Assembly (NCBI GenBank): GCA_021776565.1
Contig: JAJFFQ010000058.1
Coordinates: forward strand, 48,942-112,941
DNA from: Robiginitomaculum sp.
GTDB lineage: Bacteria > Pseudomonadota > Alphaproteobacteria > Caulobacterales > Maricaulaceae
DNA: 64,000 nucleotides
Direction of reading: 5' to 3'
In this document: positions 24,996 through 34,707 of the stretch, one piece after another
Numbering within the stretch: position 1 is the stretch's first letter
Layout: each line of letters opens with the position of its first letter
Notes under the pieces: generated by a model
Seen by the model: the letters and a program-made list of their open reading frames with translations, nothing else
What the model was told of the DNA's origin: nothing
Database searches by the model: none
Translations under genes and position numbers: made by a program

Positions 24996-25820
24996 TTAGG
25001 CTGTAATTGCCTCATAGACCAGCATGGATCGCTTACGCTCTACACCCCAATGATAACCGGTCAGACGTCCATCGGCTCCCAACACCCTGTGGCAGGGAAT
25101 AAGCCAGGAGACGGGATTTCGCCCGACGGCGGCTCCCACGGCTCTTGCAGCCTTGGCGGAACAAACTGTTTTTGCAATATCGCCATAGCCTGTTGTCCTG
25201 CCCGGCGGAATGGACAACAAGGCCCGCCAGACCTGTCTTTGCCAGGGCGTACCATAAAGCGCCAGTGGAACAGATTTTTCCTCTTTGAAAATATCCGTAC
25301 ATAAAGCTATTGCCTGCTGGTCATTACGAATAAAGCTGGCGGCCGGGTAACGCCCGCGCAAGTCTTCAAATGTGCTCAATTCTGTGCCCGGATCGGCAAA
25401 ACCCAGCGCCGAAAGCCCACGAGGCGACATCAACATAACCGCAAGACCAAACGGACATGGTGCGACACCCCATGTAAATTCCAGTCCTTTTCCGCGTGCC
25501 TTGGCTTCCCCGGGCGTAATAGCTTCATAAGCAATAAAAAGATCGTGCAAACGCCCCGGTGAGGACAGCCCGGCATCATAACTTGCATCCAGCACACTTA
25601 ATCCCTCCAGCAAGGATGTGCGTGCATGATTGTGAGCAAGTGCGTCCATAAACCGTTTGGGGCTGGTACCCGTCCAGCGCGAAAACAGGCGGTGAAAATG
25701 CGCCGCACTTAACCCGATATGAGCCGCTATCGCCTCCAGATCAGGTCGATCCCGCCAATGAGTGTCTAAAAACCCAAGAGCCATAGTGACGCGCTGATAA
25801 TCATTTTCAGATGTGTTCAT
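24996..25820 (-). CDS. AraC-type HTH fused to methylated-DNA-[protein]-cysteine methyltransferase
   Basis: This 274-residue protein joins an AraC-like HTH (about 10-105) to an Ogt/AGT domain (about 115-274) with the acceptor cysteine C243 in IPCHRVLG. It repairs O6-alkylguanine by suicidal transfer and, through the HTH, could activate genes. E. coli Ada carries an extra N-terminal zinc domain with the regulatory Cys; that domain is absent here, so this is the shorter AdaB-like type, probably not switched by methylphosphotriester repair. ATG 25820 is the only good start. Confidence 0.9.
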   Translation of the reverse strand: MNTSENDYQRVTMALGFLDTHWRDRPDLEAIAAHIGLSAAHFHRLFSRWTGTSPKRFMDALAHNHARTSLLEGLSVLDASYDAGLSSPGRLHDLFIAYEAITPGEAKARGKGLEFTWGVAPCPFGLAVMLMSPRGLSALGFADPGTELSTFEDLRGRYPAASFIRNDQQAIALCTDIFKEEKSVPLALYGTPWQRQVWRALLSIPPGRTTGYGDIAKTVCSAKAARAVGAAVGRNPVSWLIPCHRVLGADGRLTGYHWGVERKRSMLVYEAITA

Positions 25821-25945
25821 AGCCTGACCCTAGTCTCTTTTGGATTTCGTGCCACCCGGATATTGCGATGCAGAAATTTTTTCACTTAAGGGCTACGTTA
25901 AGGGCTTTGTTATATACGGGTAAAATACAGGCAGGTTAAAAACCC

Positions 25946-26815
25946 ATGAGTGTTACAGATCAGATACCGGCGGCAAAACCGGATCGCCGCAACATTGACC
26001 GTATTGAACCGGATCGGCGACAACAAAGCCGTCATTTATGGTTTTTGAACGCAACATTTGATCGCGTCGATTTTGGGCAAACGACGGCCCGTATTGCCGA
26101 GCGTCCGGCCGGATCAGCATTCAAGTTTGTGGTGACCCCCAATGTGGATCATTTGGTGCGATTGCAAACAGAATCAAACTGGGTGCGTCAGTTATACGCC
26201 CAAGCCTGGTTGACAGTTTGTGATTCGCGCATACTGGAACTGATTGCCTTCATTAGCGGTGAAAAGGTGGACGTTACACCTGGCTCAGACCTGACCCGTC
26301 ATTTATTTGAAACCGTCATTGATCCCGATGAAACAATAACGATTATCGGTGCCAACGCGCAAACGATTGAGGCCATCACAGCACGATACGACCTAACAGA
26401 TGTGCGCTGGTATGAACCGCCAATGGGGTTACGACATAACCTGCTGGCCGTTGAACAATGCGCCGAGTTTGTATCCAAAAACCCGGCCCGGTTTTCGTTT
26501 ATCTGCGTGGGGTCGCCGCAACAGGAAATGATCGCCCGGTCATGTTTGCGCCGGGGTGATTGCGAAGGTACAGGCCTGTGTGTTGGCGCTTCCCTGGACT
26601 TTCTTGCCGGCAAGGTCAGACGTGCGCCCCGCTGGATGCAAAAAACCCGGCTTGAATGGCTTTACCGGTTATTAAGCGAGCCAAAACGGATGTGGCGACG
26701 CTATCTGGTCGATGGGCCAAAGATTGCTTTTGTCTGGTGGGAATGGCGCAAAGCAAAGGTGCGGTTAAAGCGCCTTGAAAAACTTGTGCGCTCAGGAAAG
26801 TTTGATAGTCAATAA
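25946..26815 (+). CDS. WecG/TagA/CpsF family glycosyltransferase
   Basis: This 289-residue protein has a variable, arginine-rich leader (about 1-28), then the WecG/TagA/CpsF (GT26) core: FVVTPNVDHLVRLQ, ITIIGANAQTIEAI, CVGSPQQEMIARSC and VGASLDFLAGKVRRAPRWMQ. Its C-terminal basic helices resemble the membrane-associating tail of TagA, with an RLEWLYRLLSEPKR segment. Members transfer N-acetylmannosamine-type sugars to lipid-linked acceptors; the donor here is not readable. Its stop is one base from the convergent sqdB stop. It could take part in a surface glycan made with the sugar nucleotides of the neighbouring genes. Confidence 0.88.
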   Translation: MSVTDQIPAAKPDRRNIDRIEPDRRQQSRHLWFLNATFDRVDFGQTTARIAERPAGSAFKFVVTPNVDHLVRLQTESNWVRQLYAQAWLTVCDSRILELIAFISGEKVDVTPGSDLTRHLFETVIDPDETITIIGANAQTIEAITARYDLTDVRWYEPPMGLRHNLLAVEQCAEFVSKNPARFSFICVGSPQQEMIARSCLRRGDCEGTGLCVGASLDFLAGKVRRAPRWMQKTRLEWLYRLLSEPKRMWRRYLVDGPKIAFVWWEWRKAKVRLKRLEKLVRSGKFDSQ

Positions 26816-26816
26816 G

Positions 26817-27986
26817 TTATTCGCGTGCAGTCCAGTAGGACACGCAAGGGATTTTGCTCACATCACAGCGATCTGCATATTTGCGCGCGATACCGACAAC
26901 TTCATCCAGAAGGCCTTCTTCCAGCGTAATAGGGTTTAATCCAAGACCCAAAAGGCGCTGGTTTTCCACCATCAATTCGTTTTCAGCAGCTTCATTTCTC
27001 GGATTGTCGACAAAAGCAATTTCAGCGCCGGTGCGATCAGCAATCATTTTAGCCAGATCCCGCACCCGGTGAGTTTCGGTCATCTGGTTAAAAATACACA
27101 CGCGTTCGCCATGTTGCGGTGGATTTTCTACGGCCAGTTCAATGCACCGCACCGAATCCTGAAGATGAATAAACGCACGGGTTTGGCCCCCCGTTCCGTG
27201 AACGGTTAACGGATAACCCACAGCAGATTGCATCAAAAACCGGTTCAGTACGGTGCCAAAATCACCATCATAGTCGAACCGGTTAATCAGGCGTTCGTCC
27301 TGGCGCGTTTCCCCGGTTTGCGTACCCCAGACAATGCCTTGATGAAGGTCGGTGATACGGATGTTGTCATTCTTGTTATAGAACGCGAAAAAAAGCTGAT
27401 CCTGGGTTTTGGTCATATGGTAGATGGAACCCGGATTGGCTGGATAGAGGATTTCAGTCTTCACCAGCTCACCGTTTTCGTTTTCAATGCGAACGGTAAG
27501 GTAGCCTTCAGGAATTTTTGCCCCCGCCGTTCCGTAACCATAAACCCCCATAGTACCCAGATGCACCAGATGAGCATCAACACCGGATTCTACAATGGCA
27601 GCCAGAACATTGTTGGTGGCGTTCAGGTTGTTATCGACAGTATAGCGTTTATGCCAGGCAGATTTCATCGAATATGGCGCGGCGCGCTGTTCGGCAAAAT
27701 GCACGATAGTATCGGGGGCGAAGCTCTTTATAAGCGCCAGTAATGCGCCATATTCCTTTGCTACATCAATACGTTCAAAGGCAATCTCACGCCCTGAAAT
27801 CTCTTTCCAGGCATCCAGACGTTCACTCATAAAGCGGATTGGGGTAAGCGAGCCTACCTCCAGTTCATTATCGATATTGCGCCGCGAAAGATTATCAATA
27901 ATGGTGACATCATGACCGTTGGCAGAAAGGTGCAAAGCCGTTGGCCAACCGCAAAACCCATCACCACCTAAAATCAGAACCCGCAT
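26817..27986 (-). CDS. sqdB: UDP-sulfoquinovose synthase
   Basis: This 389-residue short-chain dehydrogenase resembles Arabidopsis SQD1 closely along its length. Visible are the SQD1-type nucleotide site GGDGFCGWPTALHLS, HFAEQRAAPYSM (SQD1: HFGEQRSAPYSM), the catalytic Thr in LGTMGVYG (T145), and the Tyr/Lys pair Y189-x3-K193 in SIYHMTK. Later come NRFDYDGDFGTVLNRF and TVHGTGGQTRAFI, also shared. The enzyme makes UDP-sulfoquinovose from UDP-glucose and sulfite with a bound NAD. The gene lies 15 bp downstream of galU, which makes UDP-glucose. No sqdX, sqdD, sqdC or sqdA is in the window, so the final product may be SQDG or another sulfoglycan. Confidence 0.9.
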   Translation of the reverse strand: MRVLILGGDGFCGWPTALHLSANGHDVTIIDNLSRRNIDNELEVGSLTPIRFMSERLDAWKEISGREIAFERIDVAKEYGALLALIKSFAPDTIVHFAEQRAAPYSMKSAWHKRYTVDNNLNATNNVLAAIVESGVDAHLVHLGTMGVYGYGTAGAKIPEGYLTVRIENENGELVKTEILYPANPGSIYHMTKTQDQLFFAFYNKNDNIRITDLHQGIVWGTQTGETRQDERLINRFDYDGDFGTVLNRFLMQSAVGYPLTVHGTGGQTRAFIHLQDSVRCIELAVENPPQHGERVCIFNQMTETHRVRDLAKMIADRTGAEIAFVDNPRNEAAENELMVENQRLLGLGLNPITLEEGLLDEVVGIARKYADRCDVSKIPCVSYWTARE

Positions 27987-28001
27987 GGATAATATCCTTG
28001 T

Positions 28002-28874
28002 CTAGTGCGACAGTGCATTTTCAAGAACAGTGCGCGCCTTTGCGCCCAGGTCTTTGTGGTTGATCGCATAATGAGCAATAGCGCGCAAATAACCCAGGCG
28101 ATTACCACAATCAAAATCAGTGCCATCATATTCATACGCGTGAAACGGCTGTTCTTGCATAAGCCTAACCATAGCATCGGTAAGCTGCACTTCACCGCCT
28201 GCACCCGTTTCCTGATTCTCAAGAAGATCGATAATTTCCGGCTGCAAAATATAACGGCCAGTGATTTTCAAATTTGACGGGGCGGCGTCAATGGCTGGTT
28301 TTTCAACCATGCCGCGCATTTCGCTTAACCGTCCTGTTTTTGCACCGGGGTCAATTACGCCATATTTGTCTACTTCTGCCTTTGGCACTTCATCCACGGC
28401 AATGATATTGCCGCCGTGTTGCTCGTAAATTCTGGTCATTTGTGCCAGGCACCCAGGCTGGCCCTGAATGAGCACATCTGGAAGAAGAACGGCAAATGGC
28501 TCATCGCCAATAATGTCGCGCGCGCACCAGATGGCATGGCCAAGACCCAAAGGTGCCTGCTGGCGCACAAAACTCATTGTCCCTGGTTCTGGAAGAATGG
28601 CCGCCAGCGTCTTAAGCGCGTCGTCTTTGCCTTTGCCTTGCAATATAGTTTCCAGCTCAAACGCGCGATCAAAATAATCTTCAATGGCACTTTTTGCCCG
28701 GCCCGTTACAAAGATAATATGTTCAATGCCCGCTTCAAAAGCCTCGTCCACGACATATTGTACTGCCGGTCGATCCACCACGGGCAACATTTCCTTTGGT
28801 ATGGACTTGGTTGCAGGCAGCACCCGTGTGCCAAGACCGGCAACGGGCAGAACGGCTTTACGTAGCGGCTTCAT
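28002..28874 (-). CDS. galU: UTP-glucose-1-phosphate uridylyltransferase
   Basis: This 290-residue nucleotidyltransferase makes UDP-glucose. Visible are the pyrophosphorylase signature VAGLGTRVLPATKSIPKEMLPVVDRP, the substrate site VTGRAKSAIEDYFD, LGLGHAIWCAR and the GalU-typical ending TDFDCGNRLGYLRA. ATG 28874 is chosen: GAGGTG precedes it at proper distance and it gives the family N-terminus (MKPLRKAVLPVAG); the in-frame start at 28910 lacks support. It is followed by sqdB and is divergent from glmM. Confidence 0.94.
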   Translation of the reverse strand: MKPLRKAVLPVAGLGTRVLPATKSIPKEMLPVVDRPAVQYVVDEAFEAGIEHIIFVTGRAKSAIEDYFDRAFELETILQGKGKDDALKTLAAILPEPGTMSFVRQQAPLGLGHAIWCARDIIGDEPFAVLLPDVLIQGQPGCLAQMTRIYEQHGGNIIAVDEVPKAEVDKYGVIDPGAKTGRLSEMRGMVEKPAIDAAPSNLKITGRYILQPEIIDLLENQETGAGGEVQLTDAMVRLMQEQPFHAYEYDGTDFDCGNRLGYLRAIAHYAINHKDLGAKARTVLENALSH

Positions 28875-29029
28875 TAACAACACCTCAAAGAGAAATTTGT
28901 TGTTATTCATCTAGGCAATTGGAAAGGTCAAAGCAATACAAATCAGTATCGGCCCTTGCCGGGCAGTCGTACCCATGCAAAATCATGTCATCTCAATGAC
29001 AATACTCATTGTTGTTTTCAGGGTTTACA

Positions 29030-30361
29030 ATGCGCACAATTAAATTCGGGACGGACGGTGTGCGCGGCAAGGCCAACAAGGCACCCATTGATGCCTTGAG
29101 TATGTGCCGTATAGGTCAGGCGGTCGCCAGTGTGGTGGAGCCGGGCGCTCTGGTTTTCATTGGTCGCGATACCCGTGCCTCTGGCCCCATGCTTGAAGCA
29201 GGATTAACAGCGGGCCTTGTCTCCGGTGGAGCCAATGTTCTGCTGGCCGGTGTAGTACCTACGGCGGCTGTGGGTCTGGCTGTGCGAGAACGCGGTGCAG
29301 AAATGGGCGTTATGCTGACCGCCTCACATAATCCGGCAGAAGACAATGGTATCAAGTTTTTTGGGCGCTCTGGTGATAAACTTGACGAGACCGAACAAAA
29401 TCTCTTGCAGGACAGGATCAATGAGGATTTAACATTAAAAAGCAACAGAGATTGCGTTATTGGCCGTATTGACCAGACGTCAGCGGTTAGCGAATTATAC
29501 GCACAGGCCGTTCGGGCCTCCGCACCGGGTACCCCGTTAAAAGGCATGTATCTGGTGGTCGATTGCGCCAATGGCGCGGCTTCTTTTCTGGCACCCAAAA
29601 TGCTGACTGATCTGGGGGCGAAAATAGATGTATTGCACGCCGAACCTGATGGTAAAAATATCAATCTGGAATGTGGTTCTACGGCACCACAAACCTTGCA
29701 ACAAAAAGTTATTGCCGTAGGTGCAGATGCTGGCATTGCCTTTGATGGCGATGCTGACCGGGTGCTATTGGTTGATGAAAAAGGCGGGCTTATTGATGGC
29801 GATCAGTTGTTGGCCAGCATAGCCCATGACTGGGCGCAACGTGGGTTATTGCGAGGCGGCACGGTGGTGGCGACGCATATGTCCAATTTAGGGTTGGCGC
29901 AGTATTTGAAAAGCATTGGTCTGTCTTTGGAGCGCACAGCGGTAGGTGATCGTTATGTTGCTGCGCGTCTGAACGAACTTGGTGCCAACCTTGGCGGCGA
30001 GCAATCAGGACATTTGCGCATGCCGGATCTGTGTCCTTCAGGGGATGGTCTTATTGCCGGATTGGCTGCTCTTAACGTTTTGGGTGCGTCTCTTTTGCCA
30101 GCTAGCAAAGCCTTGAGGCCATTTACAGCGCTACCTCAATTTATGCAAAATGTTGTGCGTCCCAAGGGTGCAAACCCTATGCAAGAGAAAACCGTAACCG
30201 AGGCCTGTCGCAAGGCCGAAGACGTATTGGGGACAACCGGGCGTTTGCTGGTTCGCCCATCAGGCACCGAGCCGCTGATCCGGGTTATGGCAGAGTGTGA
30301 AAGCCCGCATACGGCTCGTCAGGCCATCAAAGTTGTTACCGATGCGCTAAGTGCGCTTTAG
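29030..30361 (+). CDS. glmM: Phosphoglucosamine mutase
   Basis: This 443-residue enzyme of the alpha-D-phosphohexomutase family converts glucosamine-6-P to glucosamine-1-P for UDP-GlcNAc and hence peptidoglycan. The N-terminus KFGTDGVRG is that of GlmM. The phosphorylated Ser is S99 in LTASHNP, the metal loop is AFDGDADRVLL (about 240) and the phosphate loop is RPSGTEPLIRVM. ATG 29030 gives this N-terminus; the frame is open further to 29009 but without a better site. It is alone on the plus strand amid minus-strand sugar genes. Confidence 0.94.
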   Translation: MRTIKFGTDGVRGKANKAPIDALSMCRIGQAVASVVEPGALVFIGRDTRASGPMLEAGLTAGLVSGGANVLLAGVVPTAAVGLAVRERGAEMGVMLTASHNPAEDNGIKFFGRSGDKLDETEQNLLQDRINEDLTLKSNRDCVIGRIDQTSAVSELYAQAVRASAPGTPLKGMYLVVDCANGAASFLAPKMLTDLGAKIDVLHAEPDGKNINLECGSTAPQTLQQKVIAVGADAGIAFDGDADRVLLVDEKGGLIDGDQLLASIAHDWAQRGLLRGGTVVATHMSNLGLAQYLKSIGLSLERTAVGDRYVAARLNELGANLGGEQSGHLRMPDLCPSGDGLIAGLAALNVLGASLLPASKALRPFTALPQFMQNVVRPKGANPMQEKTVTEACRKAEDVLGTTGRLLVRPSGTEPLIRVMAECESPHTARQAIKVVTDALSAL

Positions 30362-30370
30362 GTCGTGAAC

Positions 30371-31684
30371 CTAGGGTTTTTTCGGACGACCTATCCCCTC
30401 ATAGGAAAACCCCAGACCGGCCATTTCTTTGGGAGAATAAATATTGCGCAAATCCACCATAACCGGCATTTTCATGGCCGTTTTTATCCGTTCAAAATCA
30501 AGAGCGCGGAACTGATCCCATTCCGTGATAATCACCAGCGCGTCTGCGTTTTCGGCCACCTCATATGGCCCATCACAAAAGGATACCCCCGCGATCAGCT
30601 TGCGTGCTTCTTCCATGCTTTCGGGATCATAGGCGCGCACAATTGCGCCTTGTTCAACCAGGGCCGGAATGATGTCCAGGCTTGGTGCATCACGCATGTC
30701 GTCGGTATTGGGTTTAAAAGCCAGGCCCAGCACACCAATGGTTTTTCCTTTAACACTGCCATTACAGGCGACGGTCACTTTTTTGGCCATCGCCTTTTTA
30801 CGCTGGTCATTAACGGCGACAACGGCTTCAACAAGTTGTAACCTGGTGCCAACCTCTTTGGCTGTGCGCACCAGTGCCAGTGTGTCTTTGGGAAAACACG
30901 ATCCGCCATAACCCGGCCCGGAATGCAGAAACTTTGATCCGATGCGTTTATCAAGACCTATGCCGCGTGAAACCGTCTGCACGTCTGCGCCTGTCTGTTC
31001 GCACAAATCAGCCATTTCATTGATAAAAGTAATTTTAGTGGCAAGGAACGCATTGGCCGCATATTTAATCATCTCGGACGAGCGACGAGAGGTAAACATA
31101 ATCGGTGTTTCATTAAGAAACAGAGGCCGATACAGCGCGCGCATAACCTCTTGAGCGCGGGCATCTTCTGTGCCGACAACCACCCTGTCGGGACGTTTGA
31201 AATCCCTGATTGCCGCCCCTTCGCGTAAAAATTCCGGATTGGAAACCACGGCAAACTCTGCGTCCAGGCGCACGTCCTGAATGATTTTTTCAACTTCATC
31301 ACCGGTGCCTACCGGCACAGTAGATTTGGTAACAATGACGGTAAACCCATCCATGGCCGCTGCAATGTCTTTAACGGCGGCATAGACATAAGACAAATCG
31401 GCAAATCCGTCACCGCGCCTCGATGGTGTGCCAACAGCGATAAAAACAGCATCGGCTTCGGCCACAGCAGTTTGCAAATCAGTGGAAAAACTCAGACGGC
31501 CTTCAGCCACATTTTTTGCCACCAGATCATCAAGACCTGGCTCAAAGATGGGGATACCCCCCTCTTCCAGCAGGGTTATCTTGGCGGCATCCTTATCAAC
31601 GCAGACGACCTGGTGTCCAAAGTCGGCAAAACACACACCGGAGACCAGGCCAACATACCCCGTTCCTACCATTGCCACGCGCAT
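30371..31684 (-). CDS. ugd: UDP-glucose 6-dehydrogenase
   Basis: This 437-residue enzyme oxidises UDP-glucose twice to UDP-glucuronate, using NAD. The Rossmann N-terminus is VAMVGTGYVGLVSGVCFADFG, the catalytic Cys sits in GYGGSCFPKDTLAL, and NEMADLCEQTGADV and GLAFKPNTDDMRDAPS are the usual family blocks. It starts 22 bp after the phosphoglucomutase gene stop and is probably co-transcribed with it. The product feeds exopolysaccharide or glucuronosyl lipids. Confidence 0.94.
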   Translation of the reverse strand: MRVAMVGTGYVGLVSGVCFADFGHQVVCVDKDAAKITLLEEGGIPIFEPGLDDLVAKNVAEGRLSFSTDLQTAVAEADAVFIAVGTPSRRGDGFADLSYVYAAVKDIAAAMDGFTVIVTKSTVPVGTGDEVEKIIQDVRLDAEFAVVSNPEFLREGAAIRDFKRPDRVVVGTEDARAQEVMRALYRPLFLNETPIMFTSRRSSEMIKYAANAFLATKITFINEMADLCEQTGADVQTVSRGIGLDKRIGSKFLHSGPGYGGSCFPKDTLALVRTAKEVGTRLQLVEAVVAVNDQRKKAMAKKVTVACNGSVKGKTIGVLGLAFKPNTDDMRDAPSLDIIPALVEQGAIVRAYDPESMEEARKLIAGVSFCDGPYEVAENADALVIITEWDQFRALDFERIKTAMKMPVMVDLRNIYSPKEMAGLGFSYEGIGRPKKP

Positions 31685-31706
31685 TTAAATGTCCTTTACG
31701 ATAAAA

Positions 31707-33221
31707 CTAAAGCTTCTGATCGAAAGCGCCAATTTGCGGATGCGCAGCCAGACGCCGCTCAATATCAGCGAACATGGCGCGCAAATTATCTTCTGAGGTT
31801 GGGCTTTCAACAACAACAACCAGATTGGGGGTGTTGGACGATGCCCGCACCAAACCCCAGGTTCCATCTTCCAGCGTAACACGCACGCCATTGACGGTAA
31901 CCACATTGGCAATGACTTGCCCCAGAATTTGTTCCTGTGCTGCAAATGCAGCTTCATATTGCGCAACAATTTTCGCCACCACGTCATATTTCACTTCGTC
32001 AGCACAGGCCGGAGACATGGTCGGGCTGCCCCAGGTTTTGGGCAAGGTATCTTTAAGGTCGCTCATGCTCATACCTGAATTACGATCCAGCATGCGTAAA
32101 ATGGCGATCCCCGTCACCAGACCATCGTCATAGCCACGCCCGATGGGGGGGCGAAAAAAATAATGACCGGATTTCTCAAACCCGGCAATGGCCCCAAGAT
32201 CATTGGTGCGTCGTTTGATATAGGAGTGTCCGGTTTTATAATAATCAGTAGTGGCTCCATTGGCTTTGAGCACCGGATCCATGGCATAAATGCCGGTGGA
32301 TTTAACGTCTGCCACAAAAACCGCATTTTCAAAACGCGCCGACAAATCACGGGCCAACATAACCCCCACCTTGTCGGCGAAGATTGCCTCGCCGGTATTA
32401 TCCACAACGCCGCAACGATCACCATCGCCATCAAACCCAAGCGCCAGATCGGCACCTGTCTCGCGCACCGCATCGGCCATGGCATGCAGCATTGTCATGT
32501 CTTCGGGATTGGGGTTATAGCGCGGAAAGCTGTAATCCAGTGTACAGTCCAGCGGTATAACCTCGGCGCCAATGCTTTCCAGCGCCTGCATGGCAAATGC
32601 CGCCGCAGTTCCATTACCGCATGCCGCAACAACCTTGATTTTACGGTTTAATTTTTCACCGGCAAGATCAGCCAGATAACGATCCCGCATACCACGCTCA
32701 TACACCAGTGAACCATTCGGGCGTTCAATACCTTCATCGCCAAGCACAATGTCTTTCAGACGGCCCATTTCCTCAGGGCCAAAAGTTAGCGGGCGCTCCA
32801 CACCCATTTTAACGCCAGTCCAGCCATTTTCATTATGACTGGCCGTGACCATGGCCACACAAGGTACATCAAGGTCAAATTGTGCAAAATAAGCCGTTGG
32901 TGAGAGCGCCAGCCCAATATCATACACCCGTATCCCGGCGCGCATCAAACCAAGGCAAAGTGCCTGTTTTATCGAAAGCGAATAAGAGCGATAATCATGC
33001 CCGACCACAATGGCAGGGGTTTTATCAAGTTCATGAATTAACGTACCCAACCCAAACCCCAGGGCTTGAATACCCAAAAGGTTAATCTGCGGCGGCTTAT
33101 TGCTATCCAGTCGTCCAAACCACCAGCGCGCATCATATTCCCGAAATCCCGTGGGCGCGATTAACGCCTGTTCTTCAAACTCAAGAGTATTGGCAGCAAT
33201 ATCATTACGTGGTTTTGGCAT
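31707..33221 (-). CDS. Phosphomannomutase/phosphoglucomutase
   Basis: This 504-residue alpha-D-phosphohexomutase has the active Ser S128 in MVTASHNENG, the metal loop GFDGDGDRCGVV (about 265) and the sugar-recognition loop GFEKSGHYFF. The C-terminal phosphate loop reads LVRASSNTPNLVVVVES, the PMM/PGM (AlgC/ManB) type. It would supply glucose-1-P for galU and perhaps mannose-1-P. ATG 33221 has GGAAAGAAG close upstream; the longer frame to 33269 has no such site. It is followed by ugd. Confidence 0.92.
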   Translation of the reverse strand: MPKPRNDIAANTLEFEEQALIAPTGFREYDARWWFGRLDSNKPPQINLLGIQALGFGLGTLIHELDKTPAIVVGHDYRSYSLSIKQALCLGLMRAGIRVYDIGLALSPTAYFAQFDLDVPCVAMVTASHNENGWTGVKMGVERPLTFGPEEMGRLKDIVLGDEGIERPNGSLVYERGMRDRYLADLAGEKLNRKIKVVAACGNGTAAAFAMQALESIGAEVIPLDCTLDYSFPRYNPNPEDMTMLHAMADAVRETGADLALGFDGDGDRCGVVDNTGEAIFADKVGVMLARDLSARFENAVFVADVKSTGIYAMDPVLKANGATTDYYKTGHSYIKRRTNDLGAIAGFEKSGHYFFRPPIGRGYDDGLVTGIAILRMLDRNSGMSMSDLKDTLPKTWGSPTMSPACADEVKYDVVAKIVAQYEAAFAAQEQILGQVIANVVTVNGVRVTLEDGTWGLVRASSNTPNLVVVVESPTSEDNLRAMFADIERRLAAHPQIGAFDQKL

Positions 33222-33354
33222 ATCTTCTTTCCTGCAAGATGTGAACTCTTGTGCCTTTGTGTGCCCCAAAGATCAATGCACAATGGCTCATTCCAGTGGT
33301 ATATGTCGCAGCTTCTATGATGGCCATTTTATCCTGATGGGTTATGTTGGCGTT

Positions 33355-34629
33355 ATGAGTAAGCAGGGCGAAATTTTTGACACAATCATTTGCGGCGGCG
33401 GCCTCGTTGGCCTGACCACCGCGCTGGCGCTGGAAAGTGCGGGTTTGCGCGTGTGTGTCGTCGATGCCCTGCCCTTTGAAACCCAGTTGGCAAACGAGTT
33501 TGACGGGCGCTCTTCGGCCATTTCCTTTGCCAATATGCGTATGTTAACAGCCCTGGGTGTTGCTAAACGGCTTGGTGACAACAAAGGCCCGATCAACGAA
33601 ATTCTGGTTTCTGACGGACGGCCCCATGACGGATTACGCCAAGGTGGGCCAGGGCGGTTTTTCCTGCATTTTGATGCAGGCGAGTTTACCGGGCCAGAGG
33701 CTGGCGAGCCTTTGGGCTGGATGGTGGAAAACCGGCATATGCGCATGGCGCTCCTGAGTGAAGCGCGTAAGCATAAAAATATTCATTTGATCGCACCGGT
33801 GCGGGCCATAAAATTTGATTTTGCCAATACTGATACCGGTTCCCATGCCAGCGTTCTTCTTAGTGGCGGCAAAACAATAAACGCATCATTGATCGTTGGT
33901 GCAGAGGGTCGCAACTCACCTGCACGTAAAGAGGCAGGTATTCGCCATCATGGCTGGGGGTATGGGCAATGGGGCGTGGTCGCCACCGTCGCCCATGAAC
34001 AAGCGCACAATGGCATTGCCCATGAATACTTCCTGCCTCATGGCCCGTTTGCCATATTGCCCCTGCCGGGCAATCGTTCATCTCTTGTATGGACGGAAAC
34101 CCCGGCGGCGGCACGGTATCTGAAAACTGCACCCGATGACTTTTTTCAGGCCGAACTGATGCGCCGTTTTGGTTCGTTTTTGGGTGATTTAACACCGGCT
34201 GGCCCACGCTGGGCCTATCCACTGACCCTGATGGTTGTTGAACGCTATATCGCCCCACGCCTGGCGCTGGTGGGCGATGCTGCCCACGGCATGCACCCCA
34301 TAGCCGGGCAGGGTTTTAACGCTGGTATTCGCGACGCAGCGGCACTAGCCGATGTGTTGGCACAAACGGTGCGCGCGGGGCTGGATATAGCCGATCCGAT
34401 TTCACTGGAACGCTATGAGCAATGGCGCCGTTTTGATAACACTGCCTTGCTGGCGGCGACCGAAGGTTTTGTGCGGTTGTTTTCCAACGATTCGACACCG
34501 ATACGACTATTGCGCGGTCTGGGTATGGCGGCGGTGGACAAGTTCGGCCCCGCACGACGATTTTTTGCCAAAGAAGCCGGCGGTGGGATAGGAACCCTAC
34601 CTAACCTGCTCAGGGGCGAATTACCGTAA
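33355..34629 (+). CDS. FAD-dependent hydroxylase, UbiH/UbiF/VisC/COQ6 family
   Basis: This flavoprotein monooxygenase of about 424 residues probably hydroxylates a ring of the ubiquinone precursor. FAD motifs are [18 protein letters not shown] (about 13-30), the second ADP-site DG-like [15 protein letters not shown], and the UbiH-type [21 protein letters not shown] (about 305). The ring position (C1, C5 or C6) is not readable. ATG 33355 (MSKQGEIFD) is chosen for its distance to the FAD motif; ATG 33337 is also in frame. It is divergent from phosphomannomutase. Confidence 0.9.
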   Translation: MSKQGEIFDTIICGGGLVGLTTALALESAGLRVCVVDALPFETQLANEFDGRSSAISFANMRMLTALGVAKRLGDNKGPINEILVSDGRPHDGLRQGGPGRFFLHFDAGEFTGPEAGEPLGWMVENRHMRMALLSEARKHKNIHLIAPVRAIKFDFANTDTGSHASVLLSGGKTINASLIVGAEGRNSPARKEAGIRHHGWGYGQWGVVATVAHEQAHNGIAHEYFLPHGPFAILPLPGNRSSLVWTETPAAARYLKTAPDDFFQAELMRRFGSFLGDLTPAGPRWAYPLTLMVVERYIAPRLALVGDAAHGMHPIAGQGFNAGIRDAAALADVLAQTVRAGLDIADPISLERYEQWRRFDNTALLAATEGFVRLFSNDSTPIRLLRGLGMAAVDKFGPARRFFAKEAGGGIGTLPNLLRGELP

Positions 34630-34644
34630 TAAGCTCTTTTTTCC

Positions 34645-34707
34645 CGTGCTACCGCTTCGCTATTTGAGCACATTTTATCTCGTGCTACCGCTTCGCTATT
34701 TGAGCAC
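34645..34707. repeat. Tandem pair of a 27-bp palindromic unit
   Basis: Two identical 27-bp copies (34645-34671 and 34681-34707) are separated by 9 bp. Each begins CGTGCTACCGCTTCGC and ends AGCAC, so GTGCT and AGCAC can pair. They lie just upstream of the ribosome site of yjdM, hence in its leader. Degenerate relatives in the other orientation lie at 12651-12721. Confidence 0.7.

Noticed and set aside
34645..34707. CRISPR array
   Set aside because: Only two copies of 27 bp with a 9-bp spacer; no cas genes. The same holds for the 52-bp pair at 44417.
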